Of a stretch of 64,000 nucleotides of DNA, positions 53,222 through 61,004 are shown in pieces; within the stretch, counting starts at the first letter, position 1, and every line of letters begins with the position of its first letter. Made by a program: the position numbers and the translations under genes. The DNA is from a bacterium (lineage in GTDB: Bacteria > Armatimonadota > Fimbriimonadia > Fimbriimonadales > Fimbriimonadaceae). Location of the stretch: the NCBI GenBank assembly GCA_027485645.1, contig JAIXQR010000005.1, positions 40,849-104,848 of the forward strand, written 5' to 3'. The notes beneath the pieces were generated by a model. That model was not told where the DNA came from, ran no database searches, and saw nothing but the letters and a program-made list of their open reading frames with translations.

Positions 53222-54535
53222 CTAGAGCGTCCAACCGGCGCGATAAGGCGGCTTGATCAGCGCATCGTATTCGTTCGTGCCCTTCACTGCCATCCTCTTC
53301 GCGTCATATTCCAGCCTTGGACCGTTCGCCCAAACCGCCAAATTGCCAAGCAGCACCATCTCGGTAAGCGGTCCGCTGTAGTTCGGAATGTTGGACATCG
53401 GTGCCGGACCACCTTCGGCCGCCAGGAATAGCTCATTCATGTGGCCAGGCGATTTGACGAACTCAACGGTCGGCAACGGCTGTCCGCCAAGAATCGTTGT
53501 TCGCACGCCGTACTCGTTGCCGCACACCAACGTCGCCTTTTCGCAAACAATGATCATGCCGTTCTGGCCGTACTTCACTCCCGGCGCGAGTTCCTGGGCG
53601 GGAAGTTTGCCGCCGTCATACCAGTGCAGGTTCACCGCAGGTCGACTTCGATTCGCCGCAAACTCGTACTTGACGATGCTCCAAAGTGGGTAGCTGTCCT
53701 TGTTGTGGCCCGAAGTCTCGGCCTGAACCGCAACCGGATTGTTTAAATCCAGCGCCATGAACGGCAGGTTCATGCAGTGGCAGCCGATGTCTCCGAGCGC
53801 ACCGCTGCCGAACTCCCACCAGCCGCGCCAGGCGAATGGATGGTAGCCATCCGCGTAAGGTCGTTCGGGCGATGGCCCAAGCCAAAGATCGAAGTCAACC
53901 TGCTTCGGCTGTGGCTTTGGCGCCGGTCGGCTAACGCCCTGTGGCCAAAAATTACCAGCGCGGTTGGTCCAGCAGTGAATCTCCTTCACTTCGCCAAACG
54001 CCTTGCTTCGAATGAGGTTTGCAACTTGCCGAACCGAATCGTCCGAAGTGGACTGGTTGCCCATTTGGGTGTGCACCTTGTGGCGCTTTGCCAAATCTGC
54101 CAGCCGTCGGGCTTCAAAAATGCTTCGGGTGAGCGGCTTTTCGCAGTAAACGTGCTTGCCCAGCTTCATCGCCATCGCCGCTGCTGGCGCGTGCGTGTGG
54201 TCCGGCGTGCTGACGATGACCACATCAAGGTCGTCGTGCAGCTTTTCCAGCAACTCGCGGAAGTCGGTGAAAGTCGTTGCTCTTGGGTACTCCAAGAGCG
54301 CCTTGGCGCGACGATCTGCATCGACATCGCAGAGCGCAATCACATCGCCCAGCTTCGCGGCCGACGCCAGGTTTGCGCCACCTCGGCCACCAATGCCAAT
54401 GCAAGCGACGCGGAGCTTATCGCCCTTTTTGCGCGTGCTGGATTGCTCGGCCCTTGCGGCCAGCGGCATGGCGAGGGTGATTCCGGCCGCCCCGGCAAGC
54501 TTCAGAAGATCGCGACGTGAGGTTTCTTGCGACAT
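53222..54535 (-). CDS. Tat-exported Gfo/Idh/MocA oxidoreductase
   Basis: 437 residues with a twin-arginine signal (TSRRDLLKLAGAAGITLAMP). NAD-binding loop in RVACIGIGGRGGANLASAAK; catalytic Lys in YCEKPLTRSIFEARRLAD. The middle and end (YHPFAWRGWW, SNIPNYSGPLTEMVLLGNLA, KPPYRAGWTL) closely parallel the enzyme at 38366-39670, so the two are paralogues. It is located 24 bases upstream of cysD. Likely oxidises a sugar outside the cytoplasm. Confidence 0.92.
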   Translation of the reverse strand: MSQETSRRDLLKLAGAAGITLAMPLAARAEQSSTRKKGDKLRVACIGIGGRGGANLASAAKLGDVIALCDVDADRRAKALLEYPRATTFTDFRELLEKLHDDLDVVIVSTPDHTHAPAAAMAMKLGKHVYCEKPLTRSIFEARRLADLAKRHKVHTQMGNQSTSDDSVRQVANLIRSKAFGEVKEIHCWTNRAGNFWPQGVSRPAPKPQPKQVDFDLWLGPSPERPYADGYHPFAWRGWWEFGSGALGDIGCHCMNLPFMALDLNNPVAVQAETSGHNKDSYPLWSIVKYEFAANRSRPAVNLHWYDGGKLPAQELAPGVKYGQNGMIIVCEKATLVCGNEYGVRTTILGGQPLPTVEFVKSPGHMNELFLAAEGGPAPMSNIPNYSGPLTEMVLLGNLAVWANGPRLEYDAKRMAVKGTNEYDALIKPPYRAGWTL

Positions 54536-54567
54536 AGCTGACGCAGTTTAGCGGGATCGGAAGAAAT

Positions 54568-54975
54568 TTACGAGGGAGTAATCGAAGATCGGGAGCCGGA
54601 GGGCAACAAATCCAACACATCCATCGCCCCCAACATGAGCAGCTCGTCTTCTGCGTCCACCTCGGTTTCCGGCCAAATTTCGTAAGCGCCGGCGTCAAAG
54701 TAGTTTCCATTCAGAATCGTCCAGCGACCACTGATCATCTGCCCGTCCCACTTGCCCGTGTAGCGAACCTGCCAGAACATATAGTTCTTGACCATCACAA
54801 CGTCATTCCCGTCGTACTCACCCGTGACGCCAAAGCCGCCGCTCTTGTCCGAGCCTTCACCGGAAATTTCACCCGCGCCGAATCTTAAGGTCATCCGCTG
54901 ATGCCCCTTCTCTGGCCCCTGGATCCACCACCCGATCCACGGCCCACTTTTCGATTCCAAACGCTCGTCTGGCAC
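54568..54975 (-). CDS. Hypothetical soluble protein
   Basis: 135 residues, no signal peptide. The middle reads KGHQRMTLRFGAGEISGEGS and KNYMFWQVRYTGKWDGQMIS, suggesting a small beta-sheet fold that may bind a hydrophobic ligand; the C-terminal end is acidic and then Ser-rich. I recognise no family. It is the first gene of the minus-strand group that continues to cysNC, 32 bases from the Gfo/Idh gene. Confidence 0.7.
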   Translation of the reverse strand: MPDERLESKSGPWIGWWIQGPEKGHQRMTLRFGAGEISGEGSDKSGGFGVTGEYDGNDVVMVKNYMFWQVRYTGKWDGQMISGRWTILNGNYFDAGAYEIWPETEVDAEDELLMLGAMDVLDLLPSGSRSSITPS

Positions 54976-55093
54976 CTAATTAGTGTACGAGACTAGGACT
55001 TTTGCAAACAATCGGAACACGATAAGAGACCGCGCGGTCAATAAACCATCGGCTAACTGCCGGTGACAGAAGCATAACTCCTCCTCCTAGACT

Positions 55094-55123
55094 CGCTCCG
55101 TAGCCGCCCCCCGGCTCGGAGCG
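55094..55123. repeat. GC-rich hairpin upstream of esterase gene
   Basis: CGCTCCG-TA-GCCG pairs with CGGC-T-CGGAGCG around a CCCCC loop. It lies 40 bases before the esterase start, in the divergent gap between it and the hypothetical gene at 54975. No T-run follows, so it is not a standard terminator. A related 13-base palindrome (CGGCTCCGAGCCG) occurs at 63817-63829. Confidence 0.45.
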
Positions 55124-55163
55124 GTCTTACTTTATGCCCCCGGCCTTTTTGGTAACGTGAGCC

Positions 55164-55895
55164 ATGGCTCTGCTGGACCTTCGATACTATAGTCACGCCC
55201 TCGAAATGCAAACTGCGGCGACCGTTATCTTGCCGCAAGACACGCCTGGCCCGTACCAAGTGATGTTTCTGCTGCACGGACGGAGCGACGACCACACGAT
55301 CTGGACCCGGCGCACCAGCATTGAGCGCTACGTCGAAGGCTTGCCCCTGATTGTCGTCATGCCAAACGGCCATCGAGGCTTCTATGTGGACATGGATAAC
55401 GGCTACCCCTACGGCAAACTTGTCGGCGAAGAGCTACCTGCTCTCATCCGAAACTGGTTCTCCACCGTTGACGAGTGGTCCATCACTGGCCTTTCGATGG
55501 GCGGTTACGGCGCCCTTCGAACCGCATTCAACTATCCAAGTCTCTTCAAATCCGCCGTTTCCCACTCGGGAGCCATCTTGAAGTTCGGTGAAGGCATCGC
55601 CAAGGACCGGTCCGCAGATGACCTCGAGTGGTACCGCACCTTTGGAACTTCGCAAGAAGGCGGACCCGATGACCTCTATCACCTGGCAGAGCAACACAAA
55701 AATCAGATCAAAATCCGCATCGACTGCGGAACCGAGGACTTCCTCCTCGAAGAAAACCGCCGCTACACGGCTCATCTCAAAGCGATCGGCTATGAGCACG
55801 AATACGAAGAATTTCCCGGAACTCACGAGTGGGGCTACTGGGACATCCACGTTCAGGAAGCCATCGCCTTCCACCGGAAAAACCTAAACTTCTGA
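55164..55895 (+). CDS. Putative esterase (S-formylglutathione hydrolase/tributyrin esterase-like)
   Basis: 243 residues, no signal peptide. Alpha/beta hydrolase fold with oxyanion segment VMFLLHGRSDDHTIWTRR, nucleophile Ser in WSITGLSMGGYGALRTAFNY, Asp in RIDCGTEDFLLEENRRYTAH and His in EFPGTHEWGYWDIHVQEAI. The pattern is that of the esterase family that includes EstA/FrmB-type enzymes. It could deacylate acetyl or feruloyl groups. It lies just upstream of the ilv leader but likely has its own role. Confidence 0.88.
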   Translation: MALLDLRYYSHALEMQTAATVILPQDTPGPYQVMFLLHGRSDDHTIWTRRTSIERYVEGLPLIVVMPNGHRGFYVDMDNGYPYGKLVGEELPALIRNWFSTVDEWSITGLSMGGYGALRTAFNYPSLFKSAVSHSGAILKFGEGIAKDRSADDLEWYRTFGTSQEGGPDDLYHLAEQHKNQIKIRIDCGTEDFLLEENRRYTAHLKAIGYEHEYEEFPGTHEWGYWDIHVQEAIAFHRKNLNF

Positions 55896-55924
55896 TAAAA
55901 GTATTCAAGACAGCGACGATTTGT

Positions 55925-55953
55925 TTGGAATTTGGCGTTAAGTGATGTATATT
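55925..55953 (+). promoter_or_regulatory. Candidate sigma-70 promoter of the ilv leader
   Basis: TTGGAA at 55925-55930 and TATATT at 55948-55953 are 17 bases apart. The -10 matches five of six consensus bases, the -35 four of six. Transcription would start near 55960, only about six bases before the leader ATG. Confidence 0.6.
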
Positions 55954-55965
55954 CCTCCCGTTCCT

Positions 55966-56067
55966 ATGTCTTCCCAGAACTTTGGAGTGCGAGTCGCAAG
56001 CCAGTACGATGTACTGGTCGGCCTTCTTGCGCTTCTTGGTCTCCTTATTATTATTGGATTGACCTAG
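55966..56067 (+). CDS. ilv leader peptide
   Basis: 33 codons from ATG at 55966 to TAG at 56065, MSSQNFGVRVASQYD then VLVGLLALLGLLIIIGLT. Fifteen residues are Leu, Ile or Val, and 13 of the last 18. An alternative ATG at 55945 is in frame. The peptide is too short to have a catalytic role and sits just before a terminator and the ilvB-ilvN-ilvC-ilvA-ilvD genes; its codons are the expected sensor of branched-chain aminoacyl-tRNA supply. No ribosome site is visible, in keeping with a near-leaderless start. Confidence 0.85.
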   Translation: MSSQNFGVRVASQYDVLVGLLALLGLLIIIGLT

Positions 56068-56124
56068 TCCCGGGAAGCTAAAGAACGAAAACGAGCCTTC
56101 CCGGAAAACCGGGAAGGCTTTTTT
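56032..56124 (+). terminator. Transcription attenuator of the ilv operon
   Basis: Four pairing segments are visible. Segment 1 CTTCTTGG (56032-56039, in the Leu codons) can pair with segment 2 CCGGGAAG (56070-56077). Segment 2 can pair with CTTCCCGG (56097-56104), blocking the terminator. The terminator is AGCCTTCCCGG-AAAA-CCGGGAAGGCT (56094-56119) followed by TTTTT to 56124. A ribosome stalled at the Leu/Ile codons would occupy segment 1 and favour the antiterminator. A ribosome at the stop codon (56065) would favour termination. Confidence 0.85.
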
Positions 56125-56213
56125 GTTGGGTCCAGCAACGTCGCTGCGCTCAGCCGTCGAAGGTGGACACCTTCCCCGGTCCGGGTTGGGCAGCGGAATA
56201 ACGGACAATTTGT

Positions 56214-57941
56214 ATGCAATCTGAACAGACAGTAGCGCCCAGAAGCGGCGCCCAGATCGTGATGGAGGCGTTGGCCCTGCACGGTGTGGACATCATTTTC
56301 GGATATCCCGGAGGAGTGGTTTTGCCGCTCTACGACGAAATGACGCGATGGCCCGCCATCCAACACGTTCTCGTTCGACACGAGCAATGCGCCGCCCACA
56401 TGGCCGACGGCTACGCTCGATCAACCGGCAAAGTCGGCGTTTGCCTCGCCACCAGCGGCCCCGGCGCAACCAACCTCGTCACCGGAATTGCCACCGCCAT
56501 CATGGACAGCATCCCGATGGTCGCGATCACCGGCCAAGTCAACTCTTGGGCAGTCGGGACCGACGCCTTCCAAGAAACCGACATCCAAGGAATCACGATT
56601 CCCATTACTAAGCACAACTACTTGGTCATGGACGTCGATGATCTTCCCCACGCCCTCGTCGAGGCGTTCCACCTCGCCAACACCGGACGAAAGGGCCCCG
56701 TGCTCGTCGATATTCCAAAGGACGTCTTCACCGCGATGTCGTCGGTTCCGTTCCCGACCGAAATCGTCCGTCGTGGTTACCGTGCCGCTGCCGCTACCAA
56801 TGACACCGCCATCGAGACCGCCGCAAAGTTAGTTGCAGAAGCTAAGAAGCCCGTAATTATCGCCGGCGCGGGAGTCGTTTGGTCCGAAACGCATCAAGCC
56901 CTCGCCGATCTCGCCGCGAAAGCCGACCTCCCAATCATCAACTCCCTGCTCGGCCTCGGCAGCATTGACCGTCAAAACGAGCGCAGCCTCGGCATGATGG
57001 GAATGCACGGCGAAGCCGTGGGCACCCTCGCTGTTCAAGAAGCCGACCTGCTCATCGGCATCGGCATCCGCTTTGATGACCGCCTCACCGGAAAAGTCGC
57101 GGGCTTCGCGCCAAACGCAAAAATCATCCACTTCGATCTCGACCCCAGCGAGTTCGCCAAGGTCGTCGAAACCACCCTCTGCGTGCCGGGTGACTTGAGC
57201 GAGACCCTTCCCGCCTTCACCGCCGCCGTCGCACCAAAGGTTAACGACGAATGGTGGGCGAAGCTCCGAGGCTGGCAAGAGGAGTTCCCGCTGGTCATCC
57301 CAGATTCCGCCGGACTCATGGCTCGGCACGTGCTGCAACTGCTCGACCGCACTACCAACAGCGACGCGATCATCAGCACCGACGTCGGCCAGCACCAAAT
57401 GTGGACGGCGCAGCTTTATCGCTTCAAGCGACCATTCCAGTGGCTCTCCAGCGGGGGACTCGGCACAATGGGCTTCGGCTTCCCGGCTGCGATGGGCGCG
57501 GCGTTTGCCAACCCTAAGCAGGAAGTTTGGGCGGTTGTCGGCGACGGCGGCTTTCAGATGACCCTTCAGGAACTCCAAACCGCCGTCGAGCACAAGCTCA
57601 ACGTCAAAATCTGCCTCGTCAACAACGGCTACCTCGGAATGGTCCGCCAATGGCAGGAGCTGTTCTTTGAGAACCGCTACAGCCACGTCGCCATGGGTAG
57701 CCCAGACTACGGCAAGCTCGCAGAGGCGTACGGCGTCACCTTCTTCCGCTGCTCCACTCGCGAAGACTTGGAAAGCACCTTCCAGCAAGCCCGCGCCGCC
57801 GATGGCCCCGTCCTTGTCGAATTCTTGGTGGAGATGGAAGAGAACGTCTTCCCGATGGTCCCCGCCGGAAAAGCCAACGATCAGGTTCAAATGGATCCGG
57901 GCTTGCCAAATGACAAAGCCCCGATGGGGATTCCAGCATGA
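56214..57941 (+). CDS. ilvB: Acetolactate synthase large subunit
   Basis: 575 residues. Features: the N-terminal TPP-pyrimidine domain with GYPGGVVLPLYDEMTRWP and the conserved Glu in VRHEQCAAHMADGYAR; the central FAD domain; and the TPP-binding GDGGFQMTLQELQTAVEHK then NNGYLGMV in the C-terminal domain. It condenses two pyruvates, or pyruvate with 2-ketobutyrate, in the first step to valine/leucine and isoleucine. Its stop overlaps the ilvN start by four bases. Confidence 0.96.
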   Translation: MQSEQTVAPRSGAQIVMEALALHGVDIIFGYPGGVVLPLYDEMTRWPAIQHVLVRHEQCAAHMADGYARSTGKVGVCLATSGPGATNLVTGIATAIMDSIPMVAITGQVNSWAVGTDAFQETDIQGITIPITKHNYLVMDVDDLPHALVEAFHLANTGRKGPVLVDIPKDVFTAMSSVPFPTEIVRRGYRAAAATNDTAIETAAKLVAEAKKPVIIAGAGVVWSETHQALADLAAKADLPIINSLLGLGSIDRQNERSLGMMGMHGEAVGTLAVQEADLLIGIGIRFDDRLTGKVAGFAPNAKIIHFDLDPSEFAKVVETTLCVPGDLSETLPAFTAAVAPKVNDEWWAKLRGWQEEFPLVIPDSAGLMARHVLQLLDRTTNSDAIISTDVGQHQMWTAQLYRFKRPFQWLSSGGLGTMGFGFPAAMGAAFANPKQEVWAVVGDGGFQMTLQELQTAVEHKLNVKICLVNNGYLGMVRQWQELFFENRYSHVAMGSPDYGKLAEAYGVTFFRCSTREDLESTFQQARAADGPVLVEFLVEMEENVFPMVPAGKANDQVQMDPGLPNDKAPMGIPA

Positions 57942-58426
57942 GGCACACCCAAGAACACACCGTCACCGCCCTTGTTCACAACGAACACGGCACGCTCAAC
58001 CGCATGATTAGCCTGTTCCGGCGTCGTGGATTCTCGCTCAGCAGCCTCGCCGTCGGCGACTGCGAAGAGCCCGGCCTGAGCCGAATGTCGATCGTCGTCA
58101 ACGCCGATGACAACATGCTCCGCCAATGCGTCATGCAACTCGAAAAAGCGGTGGACGTCGTTTCCGTCGAATCGCTCGACGGCAAGGAGTACGTTCACCG
58201 CGAGCTCGCCTTCATTCAGGTGGAAGCCCCGCCGGAGAAGCGGTCCGAAATCATCGACATTTCTCGCGTTCTCAATTGCGAGATCGTTCACCTTGGGTTA
58301 AAGACGATGACCGTGCAGGTCGTCGCAAACGCCCGCAAAATTCAAGGTCTAATCCGCCTTCTCGAACCATACGGTATCAAGAAAATAGTTCGCTCTGGCA
58401 CGGTTGCCATGAGCGCGGAGGAGTGA
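57938..58426 (+). CDS. ilvN: Acetolactate synthase small subunit
   Basis: 162 residues with an N-terminal ACT domain (TVTALVHNEHGTLNRMISLF; SLAVGDCEEPGLSRMSIVVN) and a C-terminal regulatory domain (MTVQVVANARKIQGLIRLLE then PYGIKKIVRSG). It activates IlvB and confers valine feedback inhibition. Length is typical of the family. The ATG overlaps the ilvB stop (ATGA). ilvC follows after six bases. Confidence 0.95.
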   Translation: MRHTQEHTVTALVHNEHGTLNRMISLFRRRGFSLSSLAVGDCEEPGLSRMSIVVNADDNMLRQCVMQLEKAVDVVSVESLDGKEYVHRELAFIQVEAPPEKRSEIIDISRVLNCEIVHLGLKTMTVQVVANARKIQGLIRLLEPYGIKKIVRSGTVAMSAEE

Positions 58427-58432
58427 TTCAAC

Positions 58433-59446
58433 ATGGCAAAGGTTTATTACACACAAGACACCAATACTGAGCTGGCTAAGTCACTCAACATCGTCGTTAT
58501 CGGCTACGGCTCACAAGGCCATGCCCACGCGCAGAACCTAAAGGACTCCGGCTGCGAAGTCCGCGTCGCGCTCCACCCGACCAGCAAAAGCATCGCCAAG
58601 GCCGAAGCCGACGGCCTGACCGTGCTCACGGTGGAAGAAGCGACCAAATGGGCCGACGTGATCATGTTCTGCACCCCCGACGTGCCGATGCGCGGAATCT
58701 ACGCCGAAGCCGTCGCGCCGAACCTGAAGCCCGGAACGACTCTCCTCTTCGCCCACGGATTCAACGTCCACTACGGCTTCATCCAAGCCCCCGAAACCGT
58801 CGACATCGCGATGATCGCGCCGAAGGGGCCCGGCCATCGCCTTCGCGCGGAGTACGTCCGAGGAGCCGGAATGCCCGCTCTGGTTGCCGTGCAGCAAGAC
58901 GCCACTGGTCAAGCCAAAGAGCGCGCCCTTGCCTACGCCTGGGGCATCGGCTGTGCCCAAGCCGGCATCCTGGAAACCACGTTCAAGGAAGAGACCGAAA
59001 CCGACCTCTTTGGCGAGCAAGCCGTTCTTTGCGGTGGCATCTCCGAGCTCATCAAGGCCGGATTCGAGACCCTCGTCGAAGCTGGCTACCAGCCCGAAGC
59101 CGCCTACTTCGAGTGCCTGCACGAAACCAAGCTCATCGTCGACCTGTTGTACGAAGGCGGCCTGAGCTACATGCGATACTCCATCAGCGACACCGCCGAA
59201 TGGGGCGACTACGTTGCCGGTCGACAGGTCATCGGAGCCGAGTCTCGTGCCGCAATGAAGGGTCTGCTTTCCGACATTCAAGACGGCTCGTTCGCCAAAA
59301 AGTGGATCGAAGAAAGCGAAAACGGTGCGCCGACCATGAAGGCTCGCCGCGCCGAAGAGCGCGCTCACCAAATCGAAACCGTCGGCAAGGAGCTCCGCGG
59401 CATGATGCCGTTCCTCGCCGTCAAAGAAGTCCCGCCCGGCGCATAA
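58433..59446 (+). CDS. ilvC: Ketol-acid reductoisomerase (class I)
   Basis: 337 residues. NADPH-binding loop [20 protein letters not shown], catalytic segment [20 protein letters not shown], and metal-binding [14 protein letters not shown] and YECLHE-type residues in [20 protein letters not shown]. The second reaction of branched-chain amino acid synthesis. Single-knotted class I length. Followed one base later by ilvA. Confidence 0.97.
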   Translation: MAKVYYTQDTNTELAKSLNIVVIGYGSQGHAHAQNLKDSGCEVRVALHPTSKSIAKAEADGLTVLTVEEATKWADVIMFCTPDVPMRGIYAEAVAPNLKPGTTLLFAHGFNVHYGFIQAPETVDIAMIAPKGPGHRLRAEYVRGAGMPALVAVQQDATGQAKERALAYAWGIGCAQAGILETTFKEETETDLFGEQAVLCGGISELIKAGFETLVEAGYQPEAAYFECLHETKLIVDLLYEGGLSYMRYSISDTAEWGDYVAGRQVIGAESRAAMKGLLSDIQDGSFAKKWIEESENGAPTMKARRAEERAHQIETVGKELRGMMPFLAVKEVPPGA

Positions 59447-59447
59447 C

Positions 59448-61004
59448 ATGACCGGCCAACTTCTCGCCACCGAACTTTCTCCGGAGGAATACCTCCGGAG
59501 AATCCGCACCTCTGCGGTTTACAACGTCGCAAAAGTGACGCCGCTTGATGCTGCACCGCGCCTGAGCCAACGGCTTCGCCAAAACGTCTGGTTCAAACGC
59601 GAGGACCTGCAGCCGATCCACAGCTTCAAAATTCGTGGTGCCTACCAGCGAATGACCGGCCTCGACTCGCAAGCCCTCGCGCTCGGCGTCGTTGCCGCCA
59701 GCGCCGGCAACCATGCCCAAGGCGTGGCTTGGGCGGCCCGGGAGCTCGGCACCGCCGCGACCATCGCCGTGCCCGAAACCACTCCCGAGATCAAGCAATC
59801 CGCGATCCGATCCATGGGGGCAACCCTCGAAGTCTTCGGCGATACCTACGACGACGCCTACCATCACGCCGCCGAGATAGCGACTCGAACCGGCCGCGAA
59901 TTCATCCACCCGTATGATCATCCGGCCACCATCATCGGCCAGGGCACCATCGGCCTAGAGATGTTCAATCAGATTCAAAACGCCGACGTCGTCTTCGTTC
60001 CGGTCGGTGGAGGCGGACTTATCGCCGGAGTCGCTGCCGTTATCAAGCAGCTCTCGCCCGGTACCAAAGTCATTGGCGTCGAAGCCGACGATGCCGACGC
60101 GATGACGCAGTCAATGCGTACCGGCGAGCGGGTCGCCCTGTCCTATGTCGGCTCGTTTGCCGACGGCTGCGCGGTCAAAAAGGTCGGCGAAGAGACCTTC
60201 CGGCTCTGCCAAATGTTTGTCGACGAAATGATGATCGTGTCCAGCGACGAAATCTGCGCCGCCATTAAAGACGTCTTCGAAGAGCATCGCGCCCTGCCCG
60301 AGCCCGCCGGTGCCCTCGCCGTCGCTGGCCTCACGAAGTGGGCCCGAACCGCATCGCCCGGGCAAAACGCCGTCGCCATCATCTCCGGCGCGAACCTGAA
60401 CTTCGACCGGCTCCACTTCATCGCCGAGCGCACCGCCACCGGCTCGGGCCGAGAGATGGTCCTCTCCATCCAGATCCCCGAGCAAGCTGGCAGCTTCGTC
60501 CGGCTCTGCCACGCCATTGGCAAGCGCAACCTCACCGAGTTCAACTACCGCTTTGGCGACGCCAACCAAGCGACGGTCTTTGCTGGAATCTCCGTCTCTG
60601 GTCCCGCCGATGCCGACGCCCTAAAGCATGGCCTCAGCAGGGCGAAGTTCCACTATTCCGACCTGACTCACGACGAGACCGCGAAGCTGCACATCCGACA
60701 CCTCGTCGGCGGACGCAACCCAGACCCAACTCCGGAACGGATTTTCCGCGTCGATTTTCCAGAGCGCGCCGGAGCTTTGGCCGTCTTCCTCGACCAGCTC
60801 GGATCGCGCTGGAACATCTCGCTTTTCCACTACCGAAACCACGGCGCCGACCGCGGTCGCGCGCTTGTCGGCTTCCAAGTTCCACCCGAAACCAGCGGCG
60901 ACTTTGACCAGTTCACCGTTGCCCAGCCTTTCCCGATGCGCGAAGTGACCGAGTCACCCGCCATCCAAGAATTCCTCACCCACAAAAATCAATATGCCAT
61001 TTGA
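59448..61004 (+). CDS. ilvA: Threonine ammonia-lyase, biosynthetic
   Basis: 518 residues. PLP-binding Lys in FKREDLQPIHSFKIRGAYQR; the phosphate-binding glycine loop is in VPVGGGGLIAGVAAVIKQL. C-terminal to residue ~330 are two ACT-like regulatory domains (MVLSIQIPEQAGSFVRLCHA; IFRVDFPERAGALAVFLDQL) which bind isoleucine and valine. It makes 2-ketobutyrate from threonine, feeding IlvB. Its 3' end overlaps ilvD by 11 bases. Confidence 0.95.
   Translation: MTGQLLATELSPEEYLRRIRTSAVYNVAKVTPLDAAPRLSQRLRQNVWFKREDLQPIHSFKIRGAYQRMTGLDSQALALGVVAASAGNHAQGVAWAARELGTAATIAVPETTPEIKQSAIRSMGATLEVFGDTYDDAYHHAAEIATRTGREFIHPYDHPATIIGQGTIGLEMFNQIQNADVVFVPVGGGGLIAGVAAVIKQLSPGTKVIGVEADDADAMTQSMRTGERVALSYVGSFADGCAVKKVGEETFRLCQMFVDEMMIVSSDEICAAIKDVFEEHRALPEPAGALAVAGLTKWARTASPGQNAVAIISGANLNFDRLHFIAERTATGSGREMVLSIQIPEQAGSFVRLCHAIGKRNLTEFNYRFGDANQATVFAGISVSGPADADALKHGLSRAKFHYSDLTHDETAKLHIRHLVGGRNPDPTPERIFRVDFPERAGALAVFLDQLGSRWNISLFHYRNHGADRGRALVGFQVPPETSGDFDQFTVAQPFPMREVTESPAIQEFLTHKNQYAI

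Noticed and set aside
55896..56213. T-box riboswitch as the control of the ilv genes
   Set aside because: No T-box consensus or specifier hairpin is visible, while a leader peptide and terminator are.
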